Origin: Actinomycetota bacterium
GTDB taxonomy: Bacteria; Actinomycetota; Acidimicrobiia; Spongiisociales; UBA11373
Direction of reading: 5' to 3'
Length of the DNA stretch: 5,490 nt
Assembly (NCBI GenBank): GCA_030688105.1
Contig: JAUYIV010000131.1
Coordinates: 1-5,490 of the forward strand
Every line of letters starts with the position of its first letter. Positions within the stretch are counted from its first letter, which is position 1. Positions 1 through 5,490 of this stretch are shown here, in pieces. The position numbers and the translations under genes were made by a program. A model generated the notes under the pieces. The model had not been told where the DNA came from. It made no database searches and worked only from the letters and a program-made list of their open reading frames with translations.

Positions 1-1
1 C

Positions 2-2665
2 AAGGGCACCTTCGCCAGGGTCTACCGCGTGTTCAACCTCGACCACCAGCGCACCTATGCCATGAAGGTGTTGGTGGACGCCGACAACGCCGACCTGGCG
101 CTGCACGAGTTCAACCAGGTCCAGCCGCACCTGCCGGCGCACCCCAACATCGTCCGCATCGTCTGGATGGACCGGCTCGGCCCGCCGCTGAACCACCCCT
201 ACATCGTCTCTGACTTCGTGAAGGGCGAGACCCTGGAGCCCTACTGCGCCGACGAGCGACGACTGGCGTGGTCCGACATCAAGAAGATCGGGGTCGAGCT
301 GCTGGACGCGCTGGAGGCGCTGCACGACCACGGCGTCTACCACCGCGACATCAAGCCGCCGAACGTGGTGCTGGAGCTACCTTCGCACCGGCCGAAGCTG
401 ATCGACTTCAACATCGCCGCGATGGCCGGCGAGGCCACGGGCAGGGCGGGCACCCGCCGATATTGGGCTCCCGACGTCCTCACAGCCGGCTGGGGAGCTC
501 ACGCCGACCTGTTCTCGCTCGGCATCGTCCTGTACGAGTTGGTGGTTCATCGCCACCCCTTCGCCAATGACCGGCCGGAGAGCGGGACGCCCTACGACCC
601 CCGCCAGGTCGCTGTCGGCGTCCACCTCTCCAACGACCTTGCAGAGTTCCTGCTGAAGGCCGTGCAGCCCCATGCGGCCAATCGCTTCCAGTCGGCTGCC
701 GAGATGCGCGCGGCCCTGGTGGCGGTCCTGTCGATGCTGGCACCGGCCGATCCACCCGCGTTGTCCCCCGGCACCTTCGACGGAATTCACCTCCAGCCCG
801 ACGAAGTCGGTCGGGAAGACTACAACCCCTACGTCACGCGGATGTTGACGCTCTACAGCCAGGCACGGCGCACCAACACCGGGACGCGAGGGCTCGACGA
901 GATCGCCCGGCTCACCTATGTCCGCACCGGTCTGGACGAGAAGCTGGCGCCCACCATCGCGACCGGGAGATACCGCCTGGTCATCGTCACCGGGAACGCG
1001 GGCGACGGAAAGACCGCGTTCCTCCAGCAGGTCGAAGCCCTGTTCGAGCAGAACCGCGCGTCGATCACCCAGCTCCCGAGCAAGAACGGCTCCACCTGGA
1101 CCTGGGAAGGTCGGAACTACGAGACGAACTACGACGGCTCCCAGGACGAGGAGGACCGCTCCAACGACGCCGTGCTCGACGCCTTCCTCAAGCATTTCGA
1201 GGGCGAGGAGTTGGCGGGGCTGGCCGGCGCGGATGTCCGCCTGATCGCCATCAACGAAGGACGTCTACTCGACTTCCTTGCGCATGGCCCTCGCGCCGAC
1301 GCCTACAGCGGCCTCCGGCGCTTCGTGAACGTGGCCCTCGCGGGCGGCACGTCGCCGGAGGGCGCCCTGCTCGTCAACCTCAACCTGCGGGCAGTGACAG
1401 CCGGCGGAACCGCCTCGCTCGTCGAGAGGCAGCTCCTCCAACTCCTCCAACCTGGCATCTGGGCTCCATGCGAGAGGTGTTCGCTCAGCGCCTCCTGCCC
1501 GCTCCTCCACAACGCAAACACGCTCCGTGATCCGAACTCGGGTCCGGCCGTGCGTGAGCGGGTGCGTCGGCTGTTCGAGGTGGTCCACCTGCGCCGACGG
1601 GCGCACGTCACCATGCGCGACCTGCGGTCGGCCTTGTCGTGGCTCCTGCTCCGCGATCATGGCTGCGGCGACGTGAAGGCGGTGCTCGAACAGGCGGACC
1701 AGGTCGGCCCCGCACCCCTCGTGGCGCTGTACTACACCGAAGCGCTCGCCGATCCCGAGTCGGGGGCGAGCCTGCCAGTGAGTAGCCCAGGCCCCGAGCG
1801 CACGGTCGACCGTCTGGTACGTCGACTGCGCGAAGCGGACGTCGGGCGAGTGAACCACCCCATCCTCGACCGCCAGCTCGACCATGATGTGGATGGTGCG
1901 GTCCCGTGGATGACCTTTGACGGGCGCTCCGAGGTCGCGGCAGCACAGGTCCGGCGGTATGCCGCCGACGTGCCCCGCCCGAGCGATGACATCCCCTTCG
2001 CGAGAGTCGTGGAGGCGAGGCGACAGCTCGCCGCCGTCCTGCGGAGGTGGGCGTACTTCGAGCGCCGGGACAACGGCTGGCGCGACATGCTTCCCTACAG
2101 CTCGGTCGCGCTGCTGGAGGGCGTGATCAACGCCTCCACCGACGAAGAGCGCGCCCAATCGTGCCTCGAACTGCGTGATCGCGTCGTCGAGGCTGTGAGC
2201 GTCGCGGAGGGTGTGCGAAACCCGCTCCTGCGACGCAACTACCTCGCGCTTCGGGTCTCGCGAGTCAAGACGGCAGCGATTCGCTCCTACCGGCTGTTCC
2301 CGAAGGACACCTTTCGCATTGATGTGGCACGGCCCGCCCACGAGGACTTCCTCGAGTTCGCCCCCGACGCGGTTGAGCTCGTCTCGACGGAGGGGCCGGC
2401 ACGGCTTCGCATCTCGCTGGACCTGCTGGAGATGATGGAGCTCATCCGCCACGGCTACCGCCCTACGGCCGCGGACCTCCAGGGCTTGTTCGTCAACCTG
2501 CTGATCTTCCGCAACGAGCTGGTCGCCACGACGTTCGACCGGGTCCTTCTCTCGGCTGACGACGAGCAGTTCTACGAGGTGTCCGCCGAGGGTCGGCCCG
2601 AGGGGATTCGTCTGTCGCTCATGCGGCACGGCATCGAGGCACCCGAGCCGGTGGAGGGCGCATGA
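2..2665 (+). CDS. Ser/Thr protein kinase-P-loop NTPase fusion, PglW/MAD6-like phage-defence kinase (5' partial)
   Basis: The frame is open from base 2, so the gene starts upstream; the GTG at 29 is internal because the glycine-rich loop (KGTFARVYR) lies before it. At least 887 residues are visible. Residues below are counted from the codon at 29. The kinase domain shows AMK with its ATP-binding Lys13, the catalytic loop HRDIKPPN (105-112, Asp107), DFN at 126-128 where DFG is usual, APD at 147-149 for the APE motif, DLFSLG at 160-165, and the late conserved Arg in NRF (219). A second ATP site follows: Walker A GNAGDGKT at 322-329, with a possible Walker B strand ending INEG (408-411). Next come Cys481, Cys484 and Cys490, a possible metal site. 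The C-terminal 380 or so residues are unassigned. No membrane segment is obvious, so it is probably cytoplasmic. In BREX type 2 and MAD systems, kinases of this kind act with a DNA methyltransferase and ATPases; a NERD domain may lie in the missing N-terminus. The kinase and P-loop calls are firm; the PglW/MAD6 assignment is from memory of the architecture. Confidence 0.85.
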   Translation, partial: KGTFARVYRVFNLDHQRTYAMKVLVDADNADLALHEFNQVQPHLPAHPNIVRIVWMDRLGPPLNHPYIVSDFVKGETLEPYCADERRLAWSDIKKIGVELLDALEALHDHGVYHRDIKPPNVVLELPSHRPKLIDFNIAAMAGEATGRAGTRRYWAPDVLTAGWGAHADLFSLGIVLYELVVHRHPFANDRPESGTPYDPRQVAVGVHLSNDLAEFLLKAVQPHAANRFQSAAEMRAALVAVLSMLAPADPPALSPGTFDGIHLQPDEVGREDYNPYVTRMLTLYSQARRTNTGTRGLDEIARLTYVRTGLDEKLAPTIATGRYRLVIVTGNAGDGKTAFLQQVEALFEQNRASITQLPSKNGSTWTWEGRNYETNYDGSQDEEDRSNDAVLDAFLKHFEGEELAGLAGADVRLIAINEGRLLDFLAHGPRADAYSGLRRFVNVALAGGTSPEGALLVNLNLRAVTAGGTASLVERQLLQLLQPGIWAPCERCSLSASCPLLHNANTLRDPNSGPAVRERVRRLFEVVHLRRRAHVTMRDLRSALSWLLLRDHGCGDVKAVLEQADQVGPAPLVALYYTEALADPESGASLPVSSPGPERTVDRLVRRLREADVGRVNHPILDRQLDHDVDGAVPWMTFDGRSEVAAAQVRRYAADVPRPSDDIPFARVVEARRQLAAVLRRWAYFERRDNGWRDMLPYSSVALLEGVINASTDEERAQSCLELRDRVVEAVSVAEGVRNPLLRRNYLALRVSRVKTAAIRSYRLFPKDTFRIDVARPAHEDFLEFAPDAVELVSTEGPARLRISLDLLEMMELIRHGYRPTAADLQGLFVNLLIFRNELVATTFDRVLLSADDEQFYEVSAEGRPEGIRLSLMRHGIEAPEPVEGA
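2653..2658 (+). promoter_or_regulatory. Ribosome binding site for the gene at 2662
   Basis: GGAGGG lies 3 bases before the ATG at 2662, inside the end of the kinase gene. The spacing is shorter than usual. Together with the ATGA stop/start overlap (2662-2665), it supports this start and translational coupling to the kinase gene. Confidence 0.6.
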
Positions 2666-3405
2666 AGCTCCGGAAACAAGACCAGGAGTTCCGCAATCCG
2701 CGGATCTTCTACGCCGACCCGAAGAACGTCGATCTCGACCGCGTGCTCGTCGTGTTGTTCCTCTGGCTCAAGACCGGAGGGATGCGCCCTGCGACGATCG
2801 GTCGCCAGAAGAAGGAGTTCGAGAAGGTCGATGTTCACTTCAAGCGCCTCTCGGGCCTGCCCGGCGTCACCGGGTTCATCGAGAACGAGGAGATCGCACG
2901 CCAGTGGCTCGAAACCGACGTGTTCGACCTCGTCAACCGAGGGCGGCCGACCGAAGCCATCGCCTCCCTTCGGCCCCTGCACCTCGACGCCCACAAGATC
3001 CGCGTGGCAAAGCACTGCCGCGACTACAACTTCGCGGACGCGCTGTACGCGATGCTGGAGCACGGCGAGGGCAACGCCCACCGGGAGCTCAAGGCGTACC
3101 TGGAGCGCGGCCGACAGTTCCAGCCGGGCGTGAAGCTGGACCTGGAGACGCTCGCGGTCCTCAAGCTGGTCGAGGGTGTCAGCGACACCCATCCCTCCGG
3201 CGACAAGATCACGCCGTATCCACCTCTAGGGGGGTCTCCAGGTAACTACAGTAGCTACCACATCTTGTGCTGTGGCTGCCGGGGTCAGGTGTGGCGCCAG
3301 GGTCGCTGCTGGTCGTTGACCGCGGCCCTTCGAGGACGGCCATCACCTACCGGAGGGATGGGTGAGATCTCGCGGGGACGGGTGGAGCGGATCAGTGCGG
3401 AGTAG
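2662..3405 (+). CDS. Defence-operon protein of unknown function (MAD7-like?), 3' end lost; chimeric tail from the IS
   Basis: The reading frame gives 247 residues, but only codons 1-189 are native. From codon 190 (base 3229) the frame reads through the left inverted repeat of the insertion sequence (GGSPGN and onward) and stops at TAG 3403-3405 after 58 IS-derived codons. The native part begins MKLRKQDQEF, is soluble and charged, has a hydrophobic helix near residues 27-36 (DRVLVVLFLWL), and looks helical throughout; I recognise no catalytic motif. It overlaps the kinase gene by ATGA, so the two were co-translated and probably work together. In MAD systems the kinase MAD6 is, as I recall, followed by MAD7, an uncharacterised protein; position and general character fit, but I cannot confirm homology. 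The chimeric protein is probably non-functional or altered, so this is best read as a truncated gene. Confidence 0.7.
   Translation: MKLRKQDQEFRNPRIFYADPKNVDLDRVLVVLFLWLKTGGMRPATIGRQKKEFEKVDVHFKRLSGLPGVTGFIENEEIARQWLETDVFDLVNRGRPTEAIASLRPLHLDAHKIRVAKHCRDYNFADALYAMLEHGEGNAHRELKAYLERGRQFQPGVKLDLETLAVLKLVEGVSDTHPSGDKITPYPPLGGSPGNYSSYHILCCGCRGQVWRQGRCWSLTAALRGRPSPTGGMGEISRGRVERISAE
3229..3253 (+). repeat. Left terminal inverted repeat of the IS
   Basis: The 25 bases from GGGGGGTCTCC to CTACAGTA equal the reverse complement of 4333-4357 with no mismatch. Weaker similarity continues inward for about 20 bases if one or two gaps are allowed (GCTACCACATCTTGTG against GCTCTACATATTGTG). This end lies downstream of the transposase stop. 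Confidence 0.92.
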
Positions 3406-4319
3406 GGCAGCGGTCCGGCTTGCACGGCCAGTTCCATCAGGCGGAAGAACAGCATCCCGCGGGCCCTCGAGTGACGACGGTTGAAGCGGAACACCCACTC
3501 GTTGCAGTACGCCTGCAGGTGCAGCTTGGGGTACTGCTGGTAGGCGTTGAGGAGCGACCGTTTGAACAGCGAGGCGACCCGGTGCACCCCTGGCAGCGAC
3601 ACGTGGGCCTGCTCCCCGGAGGCGGAGACGTTGACCGGTTCGTGGATGTATCCCAACGCGTCCAGCCCGACGTAGCTCCGCCATCCGTCGGTGCGCACCG
3701 TCGCGCCTGGTTCGATGGTGTCGGTCACGAACCCGGACAGGGTGACCTTCGACGCATCGGGGATGACCTGCAGCCGGGCGCGCCCGAAACCGCGAGGATC
3801 GTGCACTTCGACCGCAACTGCGACCAACGTCTTGCCCAGCGCGCCACGCCCCGCGACCCCGGGCTTCGCACCACCGACCAGGGTCTCGTCGACCTCGACG
3901 GTGCCGGTCAGCCGGTCCCGGCCCGGACGCACCATCGCCGAGCGGTACTTGTGCAGGATGGTCCATGCGGTCTGGTAGCTGCCCAGCTCCAGCACGCGCT
4001 GCAGGCCCTTGGCCGACACGCCCGCAGTCTTCTGGTTGGTCATGTACCAGCCGGCGGCGAACCACGTCGTCAACGGGGTGCGGGTGCGCTCGAAGATCGT
4101 GCCCGAGGTCAGCGTGACCCGACGGTGGCAGCCCGCACACGACCAGTCGCCCTTGGCCGTTCTCCATCCGCCCGAGCCGCAGTGCGGGCAACCGAACCCC
4201 TCCGGCCACCGCAGCCACTCGAGGTAGTCCAGGCACTCGGCGTCATCCGGGAACCAGGCGAGCAGCTCATCCCAGCCCCGCGGGTAGTCGGTCCCACCTC
4301 GGGGTCTCGTGGCCACCAC
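3285..4319 (-). CDS. IS1595-family transposase (ISXO2-like)
   Basis: This 344-residue protein catalyses cut or copy transfer of the IS ends. An N-terminal zinc ribbon has Cys44, Cys47, Cys61 and Cys64 (CPHC and CAGC) and should bind DNA. The RNase H-like catalytic domain shows Asp144 in VEVDETLVGG and Asp211 in TDGWRSY. The position where the family usually has Glu (H-x-N-x-x-E-x-x-W-S-x-L-K-R) holds His246 in VHRVASLFKR, giving a DDH triad; I recall some IS1595 subgroups using Asn or His there, so this need not be inactivating. The C-terminal HLQAYCNEWVFRFNRR block is typical of the family. The length is normal and the frame unbroken. The start is one of two tandem GTG codons (4319 or 4316); neither has a clear ribosome site. 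A weak -10-like TACATA (4322-4327) just upstream would allow near-leaderless translation. The stop is TGA at 3285-3287. Confidence 0.93.
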   Translation of the reverse strand: MVATRPRGGTDYPRGWDELLAWFPDDAECLDYLEWLRWPEGFGCPHCGSGGWRTAKGDWSCAGCHRRVTLTSGTIFERTRTPLTTWFAAGWYMTNQKTAGVSAKGLQRVLELGSYQTAWTILHKYRSAMVRPGRDRLTGTVEVDETLVGGAKPGVAGRGALGKTLVAVAVEVHDPRGFGRARLQVIPDASKVTLSGFVTDTIEPGATVRTDGWRSYVGLDALGYIHEPVNVSASGEQAHVSLPGVHRVASLFKRSLLNAYQQYPKLHLQAYCNEWVFRFNRRHSRARGMLFFRLMELAVQAGPLPYSALIRSTRPREISPIPPVGDGRPRRAAVNDQQRPWRHT

Positions 4320-4332
4320 AATATGTAGAGCT

Positions 4333-4357
4333 TACTGTAGTTACCTGGAGACCCCCC
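4333..4357 (-). repeat. Right terminal inverted repeat of the IS
   Basis: Perfect 25-bp inverted match to 3229-3253. It lies 13 bases upstream of the transposase start, so any promoter of the element would sit in or beside it. Read on the - strand from the flank, it supplies the last codons and the TAA stop (4341-4343) of the neighbouring gene. Confidence 0.92.
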
Positions 4358-4709
4358 TTTCCGGAAATAAGCCTGGATCGTGCCGGGTTCTTATGGCATG
4401 GCACTTCCGACTGGTCCTTTCTCCCCCGTCCCGCGGCTCTTCCTGTCGGCCCCGGACTCGGACCTCATGGCGTTCCTCGAAGAGGCGCACGGCCTCATCG
4501 AGGGGTGTCCCGCGCTGGTGGCCGACGTCGAGGCGGACCTCGATGCGCCCCGCACCGCTTAGGGCCTCGATTTCGCTCACTCCGCGGCATGGGACCCACG
4601 TTGGCCTCATGAAGGGCCAGTCGAAGCCGTATGCCAGATCCTCGCGGGGCTCAACAGTGTGCAACCCGATGAGCGTGTTTCCCCCGAGGATCAAGTAGTG
4701 GTACAGCAT
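4341..4709 (-). CDS. Hypothetical protein, 3' end altered by the IS
   Basis: A 122-residue product beginning MLYHYLILGGNTLIG. The ATG at 4709 is preceded by GGAGGT with a 9-base spacer, a strong ribosome site, which favours it over an upstream in-frame start at 4901 that would overlap the zinc-ribbon gene. About the first 90 codons show the strong G/C third-position bias of real genes here. After that the bias weakens, and the last codons (GVSR and TAA) come from the right inverted repeat of the IS, so the natural C-terminus is probably lost or replaced. I recognise no domain. It is rich in acidic and basic residues after an N-terminal hydrophobic stretch (residues 2-14) too short to be a sure membrane anchor. 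It is the third gene of the leftward group and may be co-transcribed with the two upstream ones. Confidence 0.6.
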   Translation of the reverse strand: MLYHYLILGGNTLIGLHTVEPREDLAYGFDWPFMRPTWVPCRGVSEIEALSGAGRIEVRLDVGHQRGTPLDEAVRLFEERHEVRVRGRQEEPRDGGERTSRKCHAIRTRHDPGLFPERGVSR

Positions 4710-4718
4710 ATCGGTTCT

Positions 4719-4724
4719 ACCTCC
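4719..4724 (-). promoter_or_regulatory. Ribosome binding site for the gene at 4709
   Basis: On the - strand GGAGGT lies 9 bases before the ATG at 4709. It is the best ribosome site in the window and decides this gene's start. The rest of the 4710-4827 gap shows no clear promoter or terminator; a GCCCC/GGGGC repeat in it has only a 2-base loop. Confidence 0.7.
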
Positions 4725-4827
4725 AGGGATTCGTGCGGATCCGGGGGGATGAGCCCGAGCGCGGCCCCCAGGGGCGATACCGTGCAGCCAGACAGGGGCC
4801 GAACGCCGAGTCCCATGCCGAAGCAGC

Positions 4828-5202
4828 TCACCGGCGCCTCCCCCGCACTCGGTCGTCCCGCAGGGAGACCGCCACCTCCCCGGTCGGGAGTTCCTCGACA
4901 TCGAGGCTGACGGTCAGCTTGACCGGGCGCCGGATGCGCGCTCGCTCCGCCGAGGTCACCGCGTGCCGCACGGCGGCGTCGAGGGCGCGCTCCAGTTCGT
5001 CAAAGACCACCTCGACGGTGTCCCACTGGCCCTCGCAGACCGTGCAGGTGCGGCGGCGCCAGCGGAAGTTGGACAGATCGCCCATCGCCCTGACGATGGC
5101 GGGCGGGAGCACCGGATTCTGCGGGCCGCCTCCTGGCTTGTCCGGCGTGCGGGTCTCCGTCACCGCGGAGCGGCCGCCGCAGTCGGGGCATCTCGCGCTC
5201 AC
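4828..5202 (-). CDS. NrdR-like zinc-ribbon protein, putative transcription regulator
   Basis: A 124-residue protein starting at GTG 5202, which overlaps the stop of the upstream gene as GTGA (5199-5202), implying coupled translation. The N-terminus carries two Cys pairs, Cys5/Cys8 (CPDC) and Cys53/Cys56 (CTVC). The second is preceded by RWRRR and followed by WDTVEV, much like the RRRREC..C..F.TYE part of the NrdR zinc ribbon. The spacing between the pairs is longer than in NrdR, with a Pro/Gly-rich insert at 19-34. The ATP-cone domain of NrdR is absent; instead there is a helix (67-92), a short beta-like stretch (PVKLTVSLDVEEL) and an Arg-rich tail. It therefore probably binds nucleic acid but is unlikely to be the ribonucleotide reductase repressor itself. 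Small zinc-ribbon proteins of this sort are common on phages and plasmids. Confidence 0.75.
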   Translation of the reverse strand: MSARCPDCGGRSAVTETRTPDKPGGGPQNPVLPPAIVRAMGDLSNFRWRRRTCTVCEGQWDTVEVVFDELERALDAAVRHAVTSAERARIRRPVKLTVSLDVEELPTGEVAVSLRDDRVRGRRR

Positions 5203-5474
5203 GACTCACTCACGGGGCCGTAGAGCTGCGTGGGCCCGGTCGGCTCGATCGGCGCCTCGGTGACGCCCAGATCCACGTCGGCCAGCGAGCGCTCGCCAGC
5301 GAACTTGGCGGCCTGGCGGATGCGCTTCCTGAGCTTCTTCTCGGCGCGGGTGAGCTTCCCCCCGGTGAACGGGTCGTGCTTGCGGGGGTTGGGATTGCGC
5401 AAGGTGTGCTCGGGGCCGTACTTGACGCGCATGCGCCCCTTCTTGTCGGTGGAAATGGTCCCCGAGCCCTGCAT
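5199..5474 (-). CDS. Hypothetical basic protein, possibly 5' partial
   Basis: The ATG at 5474 gives 91 residues. The same frame stays open to the right edge (GQQIT before the Met) and no convincing ribosome site precedes the ATG, so the true start may be outside the window. The middle is strongly basic (TRAEKKLRKRIRQAAK, a likely helix), and the C-terminal third is acidic and Pro-rich. Codons end almost always in G or C, as in a real gene. I recognise no family. It overlaps the zinc-ribbon gene by 4 bases (GTGA) and is the first visible gene of the leftward group. The basic helix suggests contact with nucleic acid or an acidic partner, but this is only inference. Confidence 0.65.
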   Translation of the reverse strand: MQGSGTISTDKKGRMRVKYGPEHTLRNPNPRKHDPFTGGKLTRAEKKLRKRIRQAAKFAGERSLADVDLGVTEAPIEPTGPTQLYGPVSES

Positions 5475-5490
5475 GGTGATCTGCTGCCCT

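Larger units (their letters stand above)
3229..4357 (-). mobile_element. IS1595-family insertion sequence, complete (1129 bp)
   Basis: The element is bounded by perfect 25-bp inverted repeats whose outer ends start with six G (left) or finish with six C (right). It holds one transposase gene filling nearly its whole length. The family is set by the transposase: an N-terminal zinc ribbon and an ISXO2-like catalytic domain. Members usually make 8-bp target duplications. Here the left flank is CACCTCTA (3221-3228) and the right flank is TTTCCGGA (4358-4365), which do not match, so the two flanks were probably not adjacent when the element inserted. The left end truncates the gene at 2662; the right end supplies the stop of the gene at 4709. 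Confidence 0.9.

Noticed and set aside
377..1195. 272-codon open frame on the - strand
   Set aside because: Antisense shadow of the kinase domain and Walker A region, whose motifs are unambiguous on the + strand.
1265..2629. 454-codon open frame on the - strand
   Set aside because: It lies wholly opposite the kinase-NTPase gene. Long antisense frames are common in high-GC genes, and its product shows no motif.
3420..4328. 302-codon open frame on the + strand within the IS
   Set aside because: Antisense to a transposase with clear family motifs; no domain seen in its product.
4380..4562. 60-codon + strand frame (start GTG 4380 or ATG 4395)
   Set aside because: Its product looks plausible, but no ribosome site stands out and the - strand gene over the same bases has a strong one and good codon bias. 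Not fully excluded.
4710..4901. N-terminal extension of the gene at 4709 up to a start at 4901
   Set aside because: It would overlap the zinc-ribbon gene by 74 bases, and its residues are Gly/Arg-rich as in non-coding GC-rich DNA. The ATG at 4709 has GGAGGT at good spacing.
4733..5263. 176-codon + strand frame
   Set aside because: Low-complexity Arg/Ser-rich product antisense to the zinc-ribbon and basic-protein genes.

Overview
The window is GC-rich, with G or C in most third codon positions in every real gene. It uses GTG as well as ATG starts, and its genes overlap by ATGA or GTGA. This fits a high-GC bacterium, most likely an actinomycete, but no ribosomal or housekeeping gene is present to fix the taxon.

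Left part (1-3228, + strand): two translationally coupled genes. The first is open at the left edge. It encodes a Ser/Thr protein kinase domain fused to a P-loop NTPase region, followed by about 550 residues of unassigned sequence. This layout resembles the large kinases of phage-defence islands: PglW of BREX type 2, and MAD6 of the methylation-associated defence system. The second gene overlaps the first by 4 bp (ATGA). It encodes a protein with no recognised domain, whose natural 3' end is missing after codon 189.

Middle (3229-4357): a complete IS1595-family insertion sequence of 1129 bp. It has perfect 25-bp terminal inverted repeats and one 344-aa transposase on the - strand. The left repeat is read in frame by the truncated gene, which gains 58 foreign codons before a stop.

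Right part (4358-5490, - strand): three small genes read right to left. They are a basic hypothetical protein (91 aa from its first ATG, possibly open at the right edge), a 124-aa NrdR-like zinc-ribbon protein coupled to it by GTGA, and, after 118 bp, a 122-aa unknown protein that runs into the IS and stops inside its right repeat.

No matching 8-bp target duplication flanks the IS. The gene on its left and the gene on its right are unrelated and converge on it. The simplest reading is that the IS marks a deletion or recombination junction that removed the rest of the defence operon, so the left part is probably a remnant defence island joined to unrelated accessory DNA. The unusual points are the kinase-NTPase fusion with DFN in place of DFG, a Cys cluster beside the NTPase, and the IS-made chimeric reading frames on both sides.
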